A stretch of DNA of 64,000 bases from Pseudomonas sp. AFG_SD02_1510_Pfu_092 (GCF_003331055.1 NZ_PUQD01000015.1:1-64000); one strand, 5' to 3'. Shown: positions 44,159-53,167, numbered from the stretch's first letter. Made by a program: numbers and translations. The notes: generated from the sequence alone by a model not told the origin.

Positions 44159-45964
44159 ATGCTGAGCTGGCTGAAAAGCTCGTTGCCGGCCCGTGCCGGG
44201 CTGGCCGTGGTGCTGCTGGCCGCCCTCAGCCTGGCCAGTACATTCAGCGCGGTGATGATCGCCCGGGTGAGCGAGAACGATGCCGCCGCCATGAACACCG
44301 CCGGCTCCTTGCGCATGGCCACCTACCGCCTGGACTGGCAGCTGGAAGCCAACGCCGCCCCGGCGCTGCTCGACCAGCTGCGCGACGACATGCAGCAACG
44401 CCTGCAAAGCCCGACCCTGGCGCACATGCTCGATGACGGCGACCACAGCCCGGTTGGCAAGGCCTTCGCCCAAGTACTCGGGCAATGGCAAACCCACCTG
44501 CTGCCGGCGTTGCAGGCCAATGACAAACAGCGCTTCCAGCAAGAGGCCGAGCGCTTCGTCGAGCACCTGGAAGACTTCGTCCTGCAGTTGCAGAAGCAGA
44601 GCGAGCGGCGCCAGGGCTGGCAACAGAATATCCAGGGCGCGGCGCTGTTGATCACCGTGGTGATTTTGCTGATCGGCCTGTATGAACTGAACAGCGGGGT
44701 GATCGCCCCGTTGCAGGAACTGGTGCGCACCACCGAACGCTTTCGCGCCGGCAAGCTCGATGCACGCATCCGCCATCGTTCCAGCGACGAACTGGGGCAG
44801 ATGGCCGACAGCTTCAATGCCATGGCCGATGCCATCGAGCAGTCACACCGCACCCTGGCCTCGCGCGTGGCGGAAAAGACCCAGGAGCTGGAGCAGAGCA
44901 ACGCCGCCCTCGACCTGCTGTGCCACGCCAGCCGCAGCATCGCCACCCAGCCGACCAGCGCCGAGCACCTGGACGAGCTGATCTCCAGCTTCCAGCAACG
45001 CTTGCCGGGGTTGCGCCTGTCCTTGTGCCTGCACGGCGAAAACGCCGCCGGCCATGCCCAGTTGATCGCCCTGCATGGCGACGACGGCACGCGCGATGTC
45101 TGCGCGCCCGGCGATTGCCACAGCTGCCAGCGCCAGTTCCTGGCCAACCGCTTCAGCCTGCCGGTCAGTTCGCAAGGTGTGCTGCTGGGCGACTTGCGTG
45201 CGTATTTTCTCGATGGGCACGCGGCGCATGCCTGGGAGCGTGAGCTGATACAGGCGCTGGCTGACCTGATCGGCACCAGTTTGTCGCTGGAGCGCCAGCG
45301 CGAACGGGAAAACCGCCTGTTGCTGCTCGACGAGCGCAACACCATCGCCCGCGAACTGCATGACTCGCTGGCCCAGGCGCTGTCGTACATGAAGCTGCAG
45401 GTCAGCCGTCTGCAAACCCTGATTCGCCGTGGTGAAAATACTGAAACCCTGTTGGCGGTCAGTGACGAATTGCGCACCGGGCTGAACAATGGCTACCGGC
45501 AACTGCGTGAGCTGCTGACCACCTTCCGCCTGCAGATTCAGGACGGCGGGCTGGAGCAGGCACTGGAAGACACCGCCCACGAGTTTGCCGAACGCGGCAA
45601 CATGCGTGTGCGCCTGCAACAGCAACCGCTGGCATTCACTCTGGGTGCCAACGAGCAGATCCATGTGCTGCAGATTGCCCGTGAAGCGCTGTCCAATTGT
45701 GCCCGCCACGCCAAGGCCAGCGAGGCCTGGGTGTACCTGCGCCAGGATGGCGAGCTGATCGAACTGCTGGTGGAGGATGACGGCATCGGGCTTCAGCCCG
45801 ATTACGACGGCCGCCAGCACCACGGCCTGAACATCATGCAGGAGCGCGCCCGCAGCCTGGGCGGCCAGCTCAGCCTGGCACCCCGCGCCCCTCAAGGTAC
45901 GCAGGTAAGGCTGCGTTTCGCCCCGGGCTTCCTGCGCCAACCTGAAACCGAGACGCCGACATGA
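44159..45964 (+). CDS. narX: Nitrate sensor histidine kinase NarX
   Basis: This 601-aa membrane sensor has a first membrane helix (about 14-35), the nitrate-binding P-box at about 39-58 (MNTAGSLRMATYRLDW), a second helix (about 160-180), a HAMP domain, a cysteine-containing central module (CAPGDCHSCQRQF), and a HisKA_3-type kinase core. The core has His401 in ARELHDSLAQALSYMK, N-box LSNCARHAKA and G-box DDGIGL. The ribosome site GGAGGT is strong. It overlaps narL by 4 bp. It phosphorylates NarL when nitrate is present. Confidence 0.95.
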   Translation: MLSWLKSSLPARAGLAVVLLAALSLASTFSAVMIARVSENDAAAMNTAGSLRMATYRLDWQLEANAAPALLDQLRDDMQQRLQSPTLAHMLDDGDHSPVGKAFAQVLGQWQTHLLPALQANDKQRFQQEAERFVEHLEDFVLQLQKQSERRQGWQQNIQGAALLITVVILLIGLYELNSGVIAPLQELVRTTERFRAGKLDARIRHRSSDELGQMADSFNAMADAIEQSHRTLASRVAEKTQELEQSNAALDLLCHASRSIATQPTSAEHLDELISSFQQRLPGLRLSLCLHGENAAGHAQLIALHGDDGTRDVCAPGDCHSCQRQFLANRFSLPVSSQGVLLGDLRAYFLDGHAAHAWERELIQALADLIGTSLSLERQRERENRLLLLDERNTIARELHDSLAQALSYMKLQVSRLQTLIRRGENTETLLAVSDELRTGLNNGYRQLRELLTTFRLQIQDGGLEQALEDTAHEFAERGNMRVRLQQQPLAFTLGANEQIHVLQIAREALSNCARHAKASEAWVYLRQDGELIELLVEDDGIGLQPDYDGRQHHGLNIMQERARSLGGQLSLAPRAPQGTQVRLRFAPGFLRQPETETPT

Positions 45965-46599
45965 ACGTTGCTGCCCCCTATACCCTGCTGCTGGCCGATG
46001 ACCATCCGATGATGCGCCGTGCGTTGCGCCAGCTGATCGAGCTGGAAAGCGACCTGGTGGTGGTCGGCGAAGCGAACAATGGTGTCGAGGCCTGCGAACT
46101 GGTGCAACGGCTGCAGCCGGACCTGGTGGTGCTGGACAACAACATGCCCGAGCTCAACGGTGTGGAGGCGCTCAAGCGCCTGCGCGAACAGGGCTATGCG
46201 GGGCGCATTCTGCTGTTCACGGTATCGGATGCCGAGCAGGATGTGCGCGATGCCATGCGTTTCGGCGCCAACGGTTATCTGCTCAAGGACATGGAGCCAG
46301 AGCTGCTGATCGAGCGCATACGCGACCTGCTGGCCGGCAGCCTGGTGGTCAGCCCGGCGCTGAGCACCGTGCTGGCTCAGGCCCTTCGGGCCTCGCATGG
46401 CGCCAGCTCGCTTGACCTGACCGACCGCGAGCGGCAGGTGTTGAAGATGATCGCCGGGGGCTTGAGCAACAAGATGATCGGCAACAAGCTGGGGATTACC
46501 GAAGGGACGGTGAAGGTGCATGTGAAGAATCTGCTGCACAAGCTTGGTTTGCGCTCGCGCGTCGAAGCCGCCGTCTGGGCCCTGGAAAACCTGCGCTAG
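45961..46599 (+). CDS. narL: Nitrate response regulator NarL
   Basis: This 212-aa NarL-family regulator has an N-terminal receiver (LLADDHPMMRRAL, phospho-acceptor Asp59 in VVLDNNMPELNG, FTVSD, LLKDM) and a C-terminal LuxR-type helix-turn-helix (LTDRERQVLKMIAGGLSNKMIGNKLGI...VKVHVKNLLHKL). Coupled to narX by an ATGA overlap. Expected targets include its own region and narK1. Confidence 0.95.
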   Translation: MNVAAPYTLLLADDHPMMRRALRQLIELESDLVVVGEANNGVEACELVQRLQPDLVVLDNNMPELNGVEALKRLREQGYAGRILLFTVSDAEQDVRDAMRFGANGYLLKDMEPELLIERIRDLLAGSLVVSPALSTVLAQALRASHGASSLDLTDRERQVLKMIAGGLSNKMIGNKLGITEGTVKVHVKNLLHKLGLRSRVEAAVWALENLR

Positions 46600-46628
46600 C
46601 CCGGGCGCTGCAATCTGTGCGTTGGTAA

Positions 46629-47162
46629 CCTGTGGGAGCGGCCGTGGCCGCGAACACCGGCGCAGCCGGTGCCATCTACCGCGTCGCCTGCTTCGCGGGT
46701 GAACCCGCTCCCACAGTAGACGGCGCAAGCCCGGCTGACGCTGTGCCTGTGGGAGCGGCTTTAGCCGCGAACACCGGCGCAGCCGGTGCCATACACCGCG
46801 TCGCCTGCTTCGCGGGTGAACCCGCTCCCACAGTAGGCGGTGCAGGCCTCGGCTGACGCTGGACCTGTGGGAGCGGCCGTGGCCGCGAACACCGGCGCAG
46901 CCGGTGCCATCCACCGCGTCGCCTGCTTCGCGGGCTTGCCCGCTCCCACAGTAGTAGGCGGTGCAGGTCTCGGCTGACGCTGGACCTGTGGGAGCGGCTT
47001 TAGCCGCGAACACCGGCGCAGCCGGTGCCATACACCGCGCCGCCTGCTTCGCGGGTGAACCCGCTCCCACAGTAGTAGACGGCGCAGGCCCGGCTGACGC
47101 TGGACCTGTGGGAGCGGCTTTAGCCGCGAACACCGGCGCAGCCGGTGCCATCGCTCCCACAG
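46629..47162. repeat. Tandem array of REP pairs (BIME-like)
   Basis: About four and a half copies of a 117-121 bp unit start near 46629, 46746, 46864, 46985 and 47105. Each unit has a forward REP (CCTGTGGGAGCGGC...GCCGCGAA), the linker ACACCGGCGCAGCCGGTGCC, an inverted REP (GCGGGTGAACCCGCTCCCAC), and a short spacer ending GGCTGACGCTG. Copies differ mainly at the REP centre (TGG vs TTTAG). It fills the gap between convergent narL and ubiT. Confidence 0.92.
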
Positions 47163-47181
47163 GTGCTAGCCGACTGCGAGC

Positions 47182-47658
47182 TCACACCGTACCTGTGCGG
47201 CCTTGTGTGCTGGCAGCCTCGCCCAGGCCTTTGACCACCCGCCACACCCTCGGCGGCATCTGTTCCGGGTCCAGGGCATCCAGCAGGTTCTTCACCGCCA
47301 GCCCCAACTCGGTATCACCCTCGATCACCAGCCGCCGCCGGAAGAACAGGGTATCCGGGTCTTCCTGCCGGCTGGCCAGCAGCAGAAACTCGCGCCAGTT
47401 GCCACGAATGGTCACGTCCACATCCCGCCGCGCGGCAACCCGCAGGCGCCTGCCGTCGCAGGTGATGCACCAGGCCAGCCCCAGGTCGCTGACCTGCAGG
47501 CGCAGCCAGTGCCCGCGCAACACGGCAAACGTGCCCTGCGCCAACGGTTCGGCGAACAGCCGTGCCGCCAGCTTCTCGATCAGCATCCGCTGGCAGCCGA
47601 AGGGCACGTGCCGCCCCAGCTTGAGCAAGGGCTCGCCATACTCCAGCCACCACTTCAT
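47182..47658 (-). CDS. ubiT: Ubiquinone anaerobic biosynthesis accessory factor UbiT
   Basis: This 158-aa SCP2-type lipid-binding protein has a SCP2 fold from about residue 40: LRGHWLRLQVSDLGLAWCIT, VDVTIRGNWREFLLLASRQEDPDTLFFRRRLVIEGDTELGL. With UbiU and UbiV it allows O2-independent ubiquinone synthesis (known in E. coli and P. aeruginosa). Its start overlaps the ubiV stop by 4 bp. Confidence 0.93.
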   Translation of the reverse strand: MKWWLEYGEPLLKLGRHVPFGCQRMLIEKLAARLFAEPLAQGTFAVLRGHWLRLQVSDLGLAWCITCDGRRLRVAARRDVDVTIRGNWREFLLLASRQEDPDTLFFRRRLVIEGDTELGLAVKNLLDALDPEQMPPRVWRVVKGLGEAASTQGRTGTV

Positions 47659-48542
47659 GCCAGTACCTCCCCTATTCGCAACATGCCCGGCCGATCATGC
47701 CAGTAGCCGTTGCAGCCAGCGGTCGCGATAGGCGGCGCAGCACCGTCACGGACGGCGTCATAGGCGGCGATGACCGCCTGCATACCTTCGCTGCGCGGGC
47801 TCAGGCGCAGAATGTCCACGCCACTGTCGACAATACCGGCATAGTCGCTTAGCAGGTTGCAGGCCTCGCCCGACATCGTCTGGATGCCGTTGAGCACAAA
47901 CAGGGCCTCGCCTTCCTGGCTCGACATCGGCAGGCCGTCCGCGTACGCCTGGCAACACAACTGGCAGTCGTCCTTCGGCCGGTTCTGCGCGCGGGCGGTA
48001 AAACAACGCGCGGAATAGGCCAAAGGCAGGTGACCATAGGCGAACAGCTCCACCTCGGGCCGTGCGATACCCAGGGTGTCGAGCTGCAGCAGGCAATCCC
48101 GCAGCAGCCGCCCGGCACACTCCACTGGCGGCACCCAACGCTGCAGCCCGCACGCCATCAACTCCTGCAAGGCGTAGGGGTTGTACAGGTTCAGCGCCGG
48201 CCCGGCGACAAACGGCAGACGGCGCTCGGCCAGCATCTGCACCGCGCCCATGTCGTTGGCTTCTACCAGCAGTTCACCGTTCTCGCACAGGCGCTTGAGG
48301 CTCGACAGCTCCGAGGCGGCCTCTACCAGCGCCAGCCCCGACAGCACCAGTTCGGCGCCAGTGGCGGCGCGCAACTCGCGGGCCAGGCCAAGCCAGTCGT
48401 CCAGCGACAACGCCCGGCGCTTGGCGCACACGGTTTCGCCCAGGTAGATCACATCCAGTGGCTGACCGGCCATCGCTTCATAGAACGCCAGCAGTTTCGC
48501 CCGGCTCCAGTAAAAGAGCACCGGCCCAAGACTCAGCTTCAT
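47655..48542 (-). CDS. ubiV: O2-independent ubiquinone hydroxylase component UbiV
   Basis: This 295-aa U32-peptidase-family protein has the [4Fe-4S] ligands at Cys39 and Cys180 and in the CQLCC cluster (Cys193, Cys196/197), matching UbiV numbering. With UbiU it forms the heterodimer that hydroxylates the quinone ring using prephenate instead of O2. The start at 48542 (MKLSLGPVLFYW) follows GAGGTG; the longer frame upstream is the shadow of ubiU. Confidence 0.95.
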   Translation of the reverse strand: MKLSLGPVLFYWSRAKLLAFYEAMAGQPLDVIYLGETVCAKRRALSLDDWLGLARELRAATGAELVLSGLALVEAASELSSLKRLCENGELLVEANDMGAVQMLAERRLPFVAGPALNLYNPYALQELMACGLQRWVPPVECAGRLLRDCLLQLDTLGIARPEVELFAYGHLPLAYSARCFTARAQNRPKDDCQLCCQAYADGLPMSSQEGEALFVLNGIQTMSGEACNLLSDYAGIVDSGVDILRLSPRSEGMQAVIAAYDAVRDGAAPPIATAGCNGYWHDRPGMLRIGEVLA

Positions 48543-48549
48543 AGGCACC

Positions 48550-49545
48550 TCACTGCCAGGCACGATGATAGGCACCCAGCGTGGTCTGGCTGCCTTCGGA
48601 CAAGTTGGCCAGCACCTTCTGCCAACGCGGTTGCAGGGTGAAGCCGTCGCCGTCACGGGCATGGGCGTCGAGCGCTTCTCGCCACACCCGGGTCACCTGC
48701 TCGACATAGACCGGGCTGCGTTGCCGGCCTTCGATCTTGACTGCCGCAATGCCCAGTTGCACCAGTTGCGGAATCAGCTCGAGGGTATTCAGGCTGGCAG
48801 GCTCTTCCAGCGCATGAAAGCGCTGGCCCTCCACCACGAAACGGCCTTTGCACAAGGTGGGGTAGCCGGCCGGCTCGTGCGGCGCATAGCGGTCGATCAA
48901 TACCCCACCCAGGCGCGCACTCAGTCCTTCGGCATCCTCGCTCCAGCGGACCGCCTTGGCTGGCGAGCACACCCCGCACAGGTTCGGCGACTCGCCGGTG
49001 ACATAGGAAGACAAATGACAGCGCCCCTCAGCCATGATGCACAGGCTGCCGAAGGCGAACACTTCCAGTGGCACCTCGCTGCGCTGCGCCACCTGGCGCA
49101 CCTGGGCCAGCGACAGCACCCTGGGCAATACGGCACGGCGGATGCCGTAGCGCTGCTGATAGAACATCAGTGCCGCAGGGTTGGTGGCAGAGCCCTGCAC
49201 CGAAAGGTGCAGGTTGAGCGCCGGATGACGTCGGCTGGCGTAGGCCAGCACACCCGGGTCGGCGGCGATCAGCGCATCTACGCCGAGGTCTGCGGCCTGG
49301 TCCACGGCGCGCTGCCAGCGTGACCAGCCCTGGGCCTGGCCGTAGGTGTTCACGGCCACGTAGAGTTGCCGGCCTTTCTCGCGGATCAGCGCCAGGCCAA
49401 TTTCCAGTTGCCGCTCATCCAGGTTCAGGCCGGTGAAGTGGCGCGCGTTGGTGTCATCGCGGAAACCCACGTAGATCGCGTCGGCCCCCTGCTGCAGGGC
49501 AGCCTTGAGGGCGGGCAGGCTGCCCGCCGGACATACCAGGTGCAT
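48550..49545 (-). CDS. ubiU: O2-independent ubiquinone hydroxylase component UbiU
   Basis: This is a 331-aa U32 family protein beginning MHLVCPAGSLPALKAAL. The four cluster cysteines fall at 169, 176, 193 and 232, the same numbers as in E. coli UbiU. It is the partner of UbiV, 7 bp away. The start at 49545 has a GGGAG ribosome site. It is the first gene of ubiU-ubiV-ubiT, which keeps ubiquinone available for nitrate respiration. Confidence 0.96.
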   Translation of the reverse strand: MHLVCPAGSLPALKAALQQGADAIYVGFRDDTNARHFTGLNLDERQLEIGLALIREKGRQLYVAVNTYGQAQGWSRWQRAVDQAADLGVDALIAADPGVLAYASRRHPALNLHLSVQGSATNPAALMFYQQRYGIRRAVLPRVLSLAQVRQVAQRSEVPLEVFAFGSLCIMAEGRCHLSSYVTGESPNLCGVCSPAKAVRWSEDAEGLSARLGGVLIDRYAPHEPAGYPTLCKGRFVVEGQRFHALEEPASLNTLELIPQLVQLGIAAVKIEGRQRSPVYVEQVTRVWREALDAHARDGDGFTLQPRWQKVLANLSEGSQTTLGAYHRAWQ

Positions 49546-49571
49546 GATGCTCCCTCTCGTAGCGCGGCGGC

Positions 49572-50804
49572 TCAGGCCGCCAGGGTGTCGAAACTGATGA
49601 AGTCGACGGTCTCGCCGACGCGCAACGTGCGATGTGCCTCGATCACCGCCAGGCCTTCGGCGCTGCACATGCCGCTGAGCATTGCCGAGCCTTGCCAGGC
49701 ATGCGGAATCACGCGCAAGCCAGCCGGTGTCGAAGTCAGCCAGGCGCGCAGGTATTGGCGGCGCAGACTGGAGCGGGGCCAATCGAACCCGGCCATGACC
49801 GGCATGGCGCGGGGCAGCACCTCGCGGCGGCCCTGGGCCCGCAACAGGAACGGCCTGGCCACCACCTGCAGGCACAACAGTGCGGCGACAGGGTTGCCCG
49901 GCAGGCCCAGCCACGGGGTGTTGCCGATGCGGCCGAAGGCAAACGGCTTGCCCGGCTGAATGGCCAGGCGCCACAGGCGCAGCTCACCCAGCGCCTGTAC
50001 GGCATGCTTGAGGTGGTCTTCTTCGCCCACCGAGACGCCACCAGAGGTAATGATCACGTCCCAGTCAGTGGCGGCCTTGCCCAGCGCTTCGCGGCAGGCA
50101 CGCGCATCGTCCGGCAGCCGCCCGAGGTCGCCGACCTCCAGCTGCCAGCCACGCAACGCCGCCGCCAGGCTATGGCTGTTGGCGTCATAGATCTGCCCGG
50201 GGCGCAGCGCATCACCTGGTGCGCACAGTTCATCACCGGTGCTCAGCAAGCCCACGCGCAATGGCCGGTACACCGCGACAGAGGCGATGCCCTGGCTGGC
50301 CAGCAGCCCCAGCTCGGCAGCACGCAGCCGTTGCCCGGCCTCGAGCAGGCGAGCGCCCTGACGGAATTCTTCGCCGCAACGGCGCACGTGGTCGCCTGGC
50401 CAGCAGGCCGGTAGCCACACGCCGTCATCCATCAGCCTGGCCTGCTCTTGCGGGACCACGCTATCGGCGCCGGCGGGCAGCGGCGCGCCGGTGAAAATAC
50501 GCACCGCATGGCCCGCCGGCAGCGCTTCAAGCGCCGCATCGCCTGCAGCGATACGCCCGGCCAGTGGCAGCAGGCCGCCCTCGGCAGGCAGCTCGGCAGC
50601 GCGCAGGGCGTAGCCATCCATCGCGCTGTTGTCCCAGGCCGGGCCCGGGCGCGGGGCGCGAATATCGTCGGCGAGGATCATGCCCAGCGCCATGTCCAGC
50701 GCCACGCGCTCCACCGCCGGCGGCCGTGGGGCCTGCTCCAGCAGTTCGGCGATGGCCTGGTCGACCGGGCGCAGGTTGTCATGCCCACACGCGCAATCAT
50801 TCAT
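49572..50804 (-). CDS. moeA: Molybdopterin molybdenumtransferase MoeA
   Basis: This 410-aa MoeA inserts molybdate into adenylylated molybdopterin. It shows the MoeA N-terminal motif PAWDNSAMDGYALRA, IFTGAPLPAGADSVVPQE, the MPT-binding GLLSTGDEL and TSGGVSVGEEDHLK, and PGKPFAFG / GLPGNPVA. Start ATG 50804 overlaps the moaB stop by 4 bp and has GGGAG upstream. The moaB-moeA-ubiUVT order matches the P. aeruginosa anaerobic cluster. Confidence 0.96.
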   Translation of the reverse strand: MNDCACGHDNLRPVDQAIAELLEQAPRPPAVERVALDMALGMILADDIRAPRPGPAWDNSAMDGYALRAAELPAEGGLLPLAGRIAAGDAALEALPAGHAVRIFTGAPLPAGADSVVPQEQARLMDDGVWLPACWPGDHVRRCGEEFRQGARLLEAGQRLRAAELGLLASQGIASVAVYRPLRVGLLSTGDELCAPGDALRPGQIYDANSHSLAAALRGWQLEVGDLGRLPDDARACREALGKAATDWDVIITSGGVSVGEEDHLKHAVQALGELRLWRLAIQPGKPFAFGRIGNTPWLGLPGNPVAALLCLQVVARPFLLRAQGRREVLPRAMPVMAGFDWPRSSLRRQYLRAWLTSTPAGLRVIPHAWQGSAMLSGMCSAEGLAVIEAHRTLRVGETVDFISFDTLAA

Positions 50805-51355
50805 GAGCGGCTCCCGCAGGCGGTCCTGGGTTGTTCGGGTAACAGCTTCAGGTGCGGGACGAAGTTGCACGGCCTGGTTCGGCAGTCGAGCTGCTTGCGC
50901 AAAATCTCGTGCCAGCCGGTGCGGCAGGCACCCGGCGAGCCCGGCAGGCAACACACCAGTGTGCCGTTGCTCAGCCCGGCCAGAGCGCGAGACTGCAGGG
51001 TCGAGGTACCGATTTCCTCCAGCGAGATCTGCCGGAACAATTCGCCGAAACCTTCCACGGTCTTGTCGAGCAACGGCTCGACGGCCTGGGGGGTATTGTC
51101 GCGCGGGGTAAAACCGGTACCACCGGTCAGCAGCACCACCTGCACCATCGGATCGGCCACCCAGGCGCAAACCCGCGCGCGGATCTGCCAGATATCGTCG
51201 GGCACCAGGGCCCGGTCCTGCAGGACATGGCCAGCCTCCTGCAGGCCATCGACCAAGGTCTGCCCTGAGCCATCGGTGGCCAGGGTGCGGGTGTCACTGA
51301 TGGTCAGCACGGCGATGCGCAGTGCCTGGAACGCGCTGAGTGCAAGGTGAGCCAT
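50801..51355 (-). CDS. moaB: Molybdenum cofactor biosynthesis protein MoaB
   Basis: This is a 184-aa MoaB/MogA-fold protein. The domain begins IAVLTISDTRTLATDGSG and has the MPT-binding VVLLTGGTGFTPRDNTP, with GSPGACRTGW near the end. It adenylylates molybdopterin before MoeA acts. It is the first gene of moaB-moeA-(ubiUVT), downstream of a perfect FNR box. The C-terminal tail after residue 150 is longer than in E. coli MoaB. Confidence 0.95.
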   Translation of the reverse strand: MAHLALSAFQALRIAVLTISDTRTLATDGSGQTLVDGLQEAGHVLQDRALVPDDIWQIRARVCAWVADPMVQVVLLTGGTGFTPRDNTPQAVEPLLDKTVEGFGELFRQISLEEIGTSTLQSRALAGLSNGTLVCCLPGSPGACRTGWHEILRKQLDCRTRPCNFVPHLKLLPEQPRTACGSRS

Positions 51356-51455
51356 GACGGCGCCCTCATCGGAATGTCAGCGCGCAGCCTGGGCCTGACA
51401 CAGCGCCACGCCCATTCCTCGAAGGAGGTACCACCCGGGGTAGATGCAGCAATGC

Positions 51456-51469
51456 TTGATTTCGATCAA
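51456..51469. promoter_or_regulatory. Perfect FNR/ANR box between moaB and the DUF3079 gene
   Basis: TTGATTTCGATCAA matches the consensus at every defined base. The centre lies 107 bp upstream of the moaB start codon and 65 bp upstream of the plus-strand ORF, so either or both may be activated without oxygen. Confidence 0.8.
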
Positions 51470-51527
51470 CCTTGGGCCAGGCATGAGACGTACGCTCAGG
51501 GCAGGCACCCCCAGAGGGAAGCACACC

Positions 51528-51734
51528 ATGGCGAAGAAATTTCCTGTAAACCCCAGCCACCCCGAACGCATCTGTTGGGGGTGCGACCTGTACTGCCCGG
51601 CGAAGGCGCTGGCCTGTGGCAATGGCGCGAGCCGGACCATGCACCCGGCGGAACTGTTTGGCGAGGATTGGGACAGTTTCGAGGACCGGCTGGAGAAGCC
51701 GCTCGACCAGGAGCAAGAGGCAGGGCCCAAGTGA
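51528..51734 (+). CDS. DUF3079 family small cysteine-rich protein
   Basis: This 68-aa protein contains ERICWGCDLYCPAKALACGNG, a Cys-x2-Cys-x3-Cys plus Cys arrangement suggesting a metal or Fe-S site, then MHPAELFGEDWDSF. It matches the DUF3079 family of unknown function. The start at 51528 follows GAGGGAAG. A perfect FNR box lies 58 bp upstream, so an anaerobic role is plausible. Confidence 0.8.
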   Translation: MAKKFPVNPSHPERICWGCDLYCPAKALACGNGASRTMHPAELFGEDWDSFEDRLEKPLDQEQEAGPK

Positions 51735-51736
51735 AA

Positions 51737-51830
51737 GGGCCGGCCCCCACAGGTACCTGACCAGGCCTGAAGCCTGCCGGGTACCTGTGAGCGCCGCCTT
51801 GTGTCGCGATGGGCTGCAAAGCAGCCCCTT
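51737..51830. repeat. Degenerate REP inverted pair
   Basis: GGCCGGCCCCCACAGGTACC faces GGTACCTGTGAGCGCCGCC, followed by GGGCTGCAAAGCAGCCCC. It lies between the convergent DUF3079 and porin genes. Confidence 0.65.
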
Positions 51831-51847
51831 ATGCGATCAGATCAGGA

Positions 51848-53167
51848 TCAGAAGATGCTGATCGGGTATTCGACGAATACGCGGACTTCGTTGCCGTCGT
51901 CGTTGTAACCGTTCTGCTGCACGGCGTTGTTGGTACGCACGAACGAGCTACGCAGCTTGATCGACAGGTCCTTGGCCGGGCCGTCCTGCACCACGTAACG
52001 GATCTGGTTGAAGATTTCGCGCTCTTTACCTTCACCGAAGCCCTGCGGGTTGGCGACGTTGCGGGTGTTGATGTTGTCACCCACCACGTAGGCCAGCTTG
52101 TAGGTCAGGCCCGGAATGCCGTAGGCACCGAAGTCCAGGCCGTAGCCCAGCTGCCAGGAGCGCTCGTCTTCGGCGTTGAAGTCGGACCAGTACGAGTTGG
52201 CCAGGTAGATGGTCGAGCCACCGTCACCCACGCCACCGGCGTTCTGGTACCAGCCGTAGTTGTAGCCGGTGCTGCCAGTGCTGCGCTGGTGTGCGATGGT
52301 GAACGAGTGCGCACCGTAGGCGTAGGTAGCTGCCAGGCTCCAGATGGTGTTGGAGTCGCCGTTGAGTTCGGCGCTCTTGACGAACTTGTTGTCGATGTCC
52401 GACTTGTAGCCGTTGAAGTCCAGGGTCAGGGACTGGTCGCTGGCGATCGGGAAGACGTAGTTCAGGCCCAGGTAGTGCTTCTTCATCACATCTTCGTTGT
52501 CGGCGGTGTACAGCGAAGCGGTGAAGTTGTCGGTGAACTTGTAGCTACCACCGAAGACGTTGATCGACTTCAGGCCACCACCGTCACGGCGTTCGGCGCT
52601 CTTGCGCGCTTCCTGGGTGAAGCGGCCGGCGTTCAGCTCCAGGCCCTGGATTTCCTTGGAGGTGATCAGGGTACCGGTGAAGCTTTCTGGCAGCAGACGG
52701 GCGTCGTCGTACTGCAGCACTGGCAGAGCCGGCATCTGGTCACCGTACTTGAGCACGGTGTTGGAGATGCGGAATTTCACTGCAGCGCCACCACGGGCCA
52801 AGTTGTGCGGCGAGTTGGCGTTGCCGTTCTGGTCCTTGAAGTCCGAAGGCTTGAAGAAGTCGACACCGGCGCCACCGTTGTGGCCCTTGCCGCCGTCCAG
52901 ACGCACGGCGTACAGGCCGAATGCGTCGACACCGACACCGACGGTGCCCTGGGTGAAACCGGAGGAGAAGTTGGCGATGACGCCCTGGCCCCATTCGATC
53001 TGGTCGTCGGTGCCGTGTTTCTTGTCGCGGTTGATGTAAGCGTTGCGCAGCAGGACGTTGGCGTGGCTGTCCTCGATGAAGCCTTTGCTGTCGGCCTGAT
53101 CATTGGCCTGTGCCTGGGTCGCGGCGATCATCGCCAGGGCGACCAGGCTGATCCTGGTTTTCAACAT
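51848..53167 (-). CDS. OprD-family outer-membrane porin (OprE/OprQ-like)
   Basis: This is a 439-aa outer-membrane beta-barrel with signal peptide MLKTRISLVALAMIAATQAQAN. OprD-family marks include FIEDSHANVLLRNAYINRDKK, EWGQGVIANFSSGFTQGTVGVGVDAFGLYAVRLDGG, and a C-terminal Phe (EYPISIF) for barrel assembly. OprE/OprQ-type members are general or anaerobically induced porins in Pseudomonas; the exact substrate is not readable. It is preceded by a long promoter region shared with the TonB receptor. Confidence 0.9.
   Translation of the reverse strand: MLKTRISLVALAMIAATQAQANDQADSKGFIEDSHANVLLRNAYINRDKKHGTDDQIEWGQGVIANFSSGFTQGTVGVGVDAFGLYAVRLDGGKGHNGGAGVDFFKPSDFKDQNGNANSPHNLARGGAAVKFRISNTVLKYGDQMPALPVLQYDDARLLPESFTGTLITSKEIQGLELNAGRFTQEARKSAERRDGGGLKSINVFGGSYKFTDNFTASLYTADNEDVMKKHYLGLNYVFPIASDQSLTLDFNGYKSDIDNKFVKSAELNGDSNTIWSLAATYAYGAHSFTIAHQRSTGSTGYNYGWYQNAGGVGDGGSTIYLANSYWSDFNAEDERSWQLGYGLDFGAYGIPGLTYKLAYVVGDNINTRNVANPQGFGEGKEREIFNQIRYVVQDGPAKDLSIKLRSSFVRTNNAVQQNGYNDDGNEVRVFVEYPISIF

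Noticed and set aside
46629..47162. Possible CRISPR array
   Set aside because: Units of about 120 bp are repeated almost whole, with no unique spacers and no cas genes; the repeats are REPs.
46632..47731. Repetitive Ala/Gly-rich frames within the REP array on both strands
   Set aside because: They are translations of tandem REP DNA, with period equal to the repeat unit, not genes.
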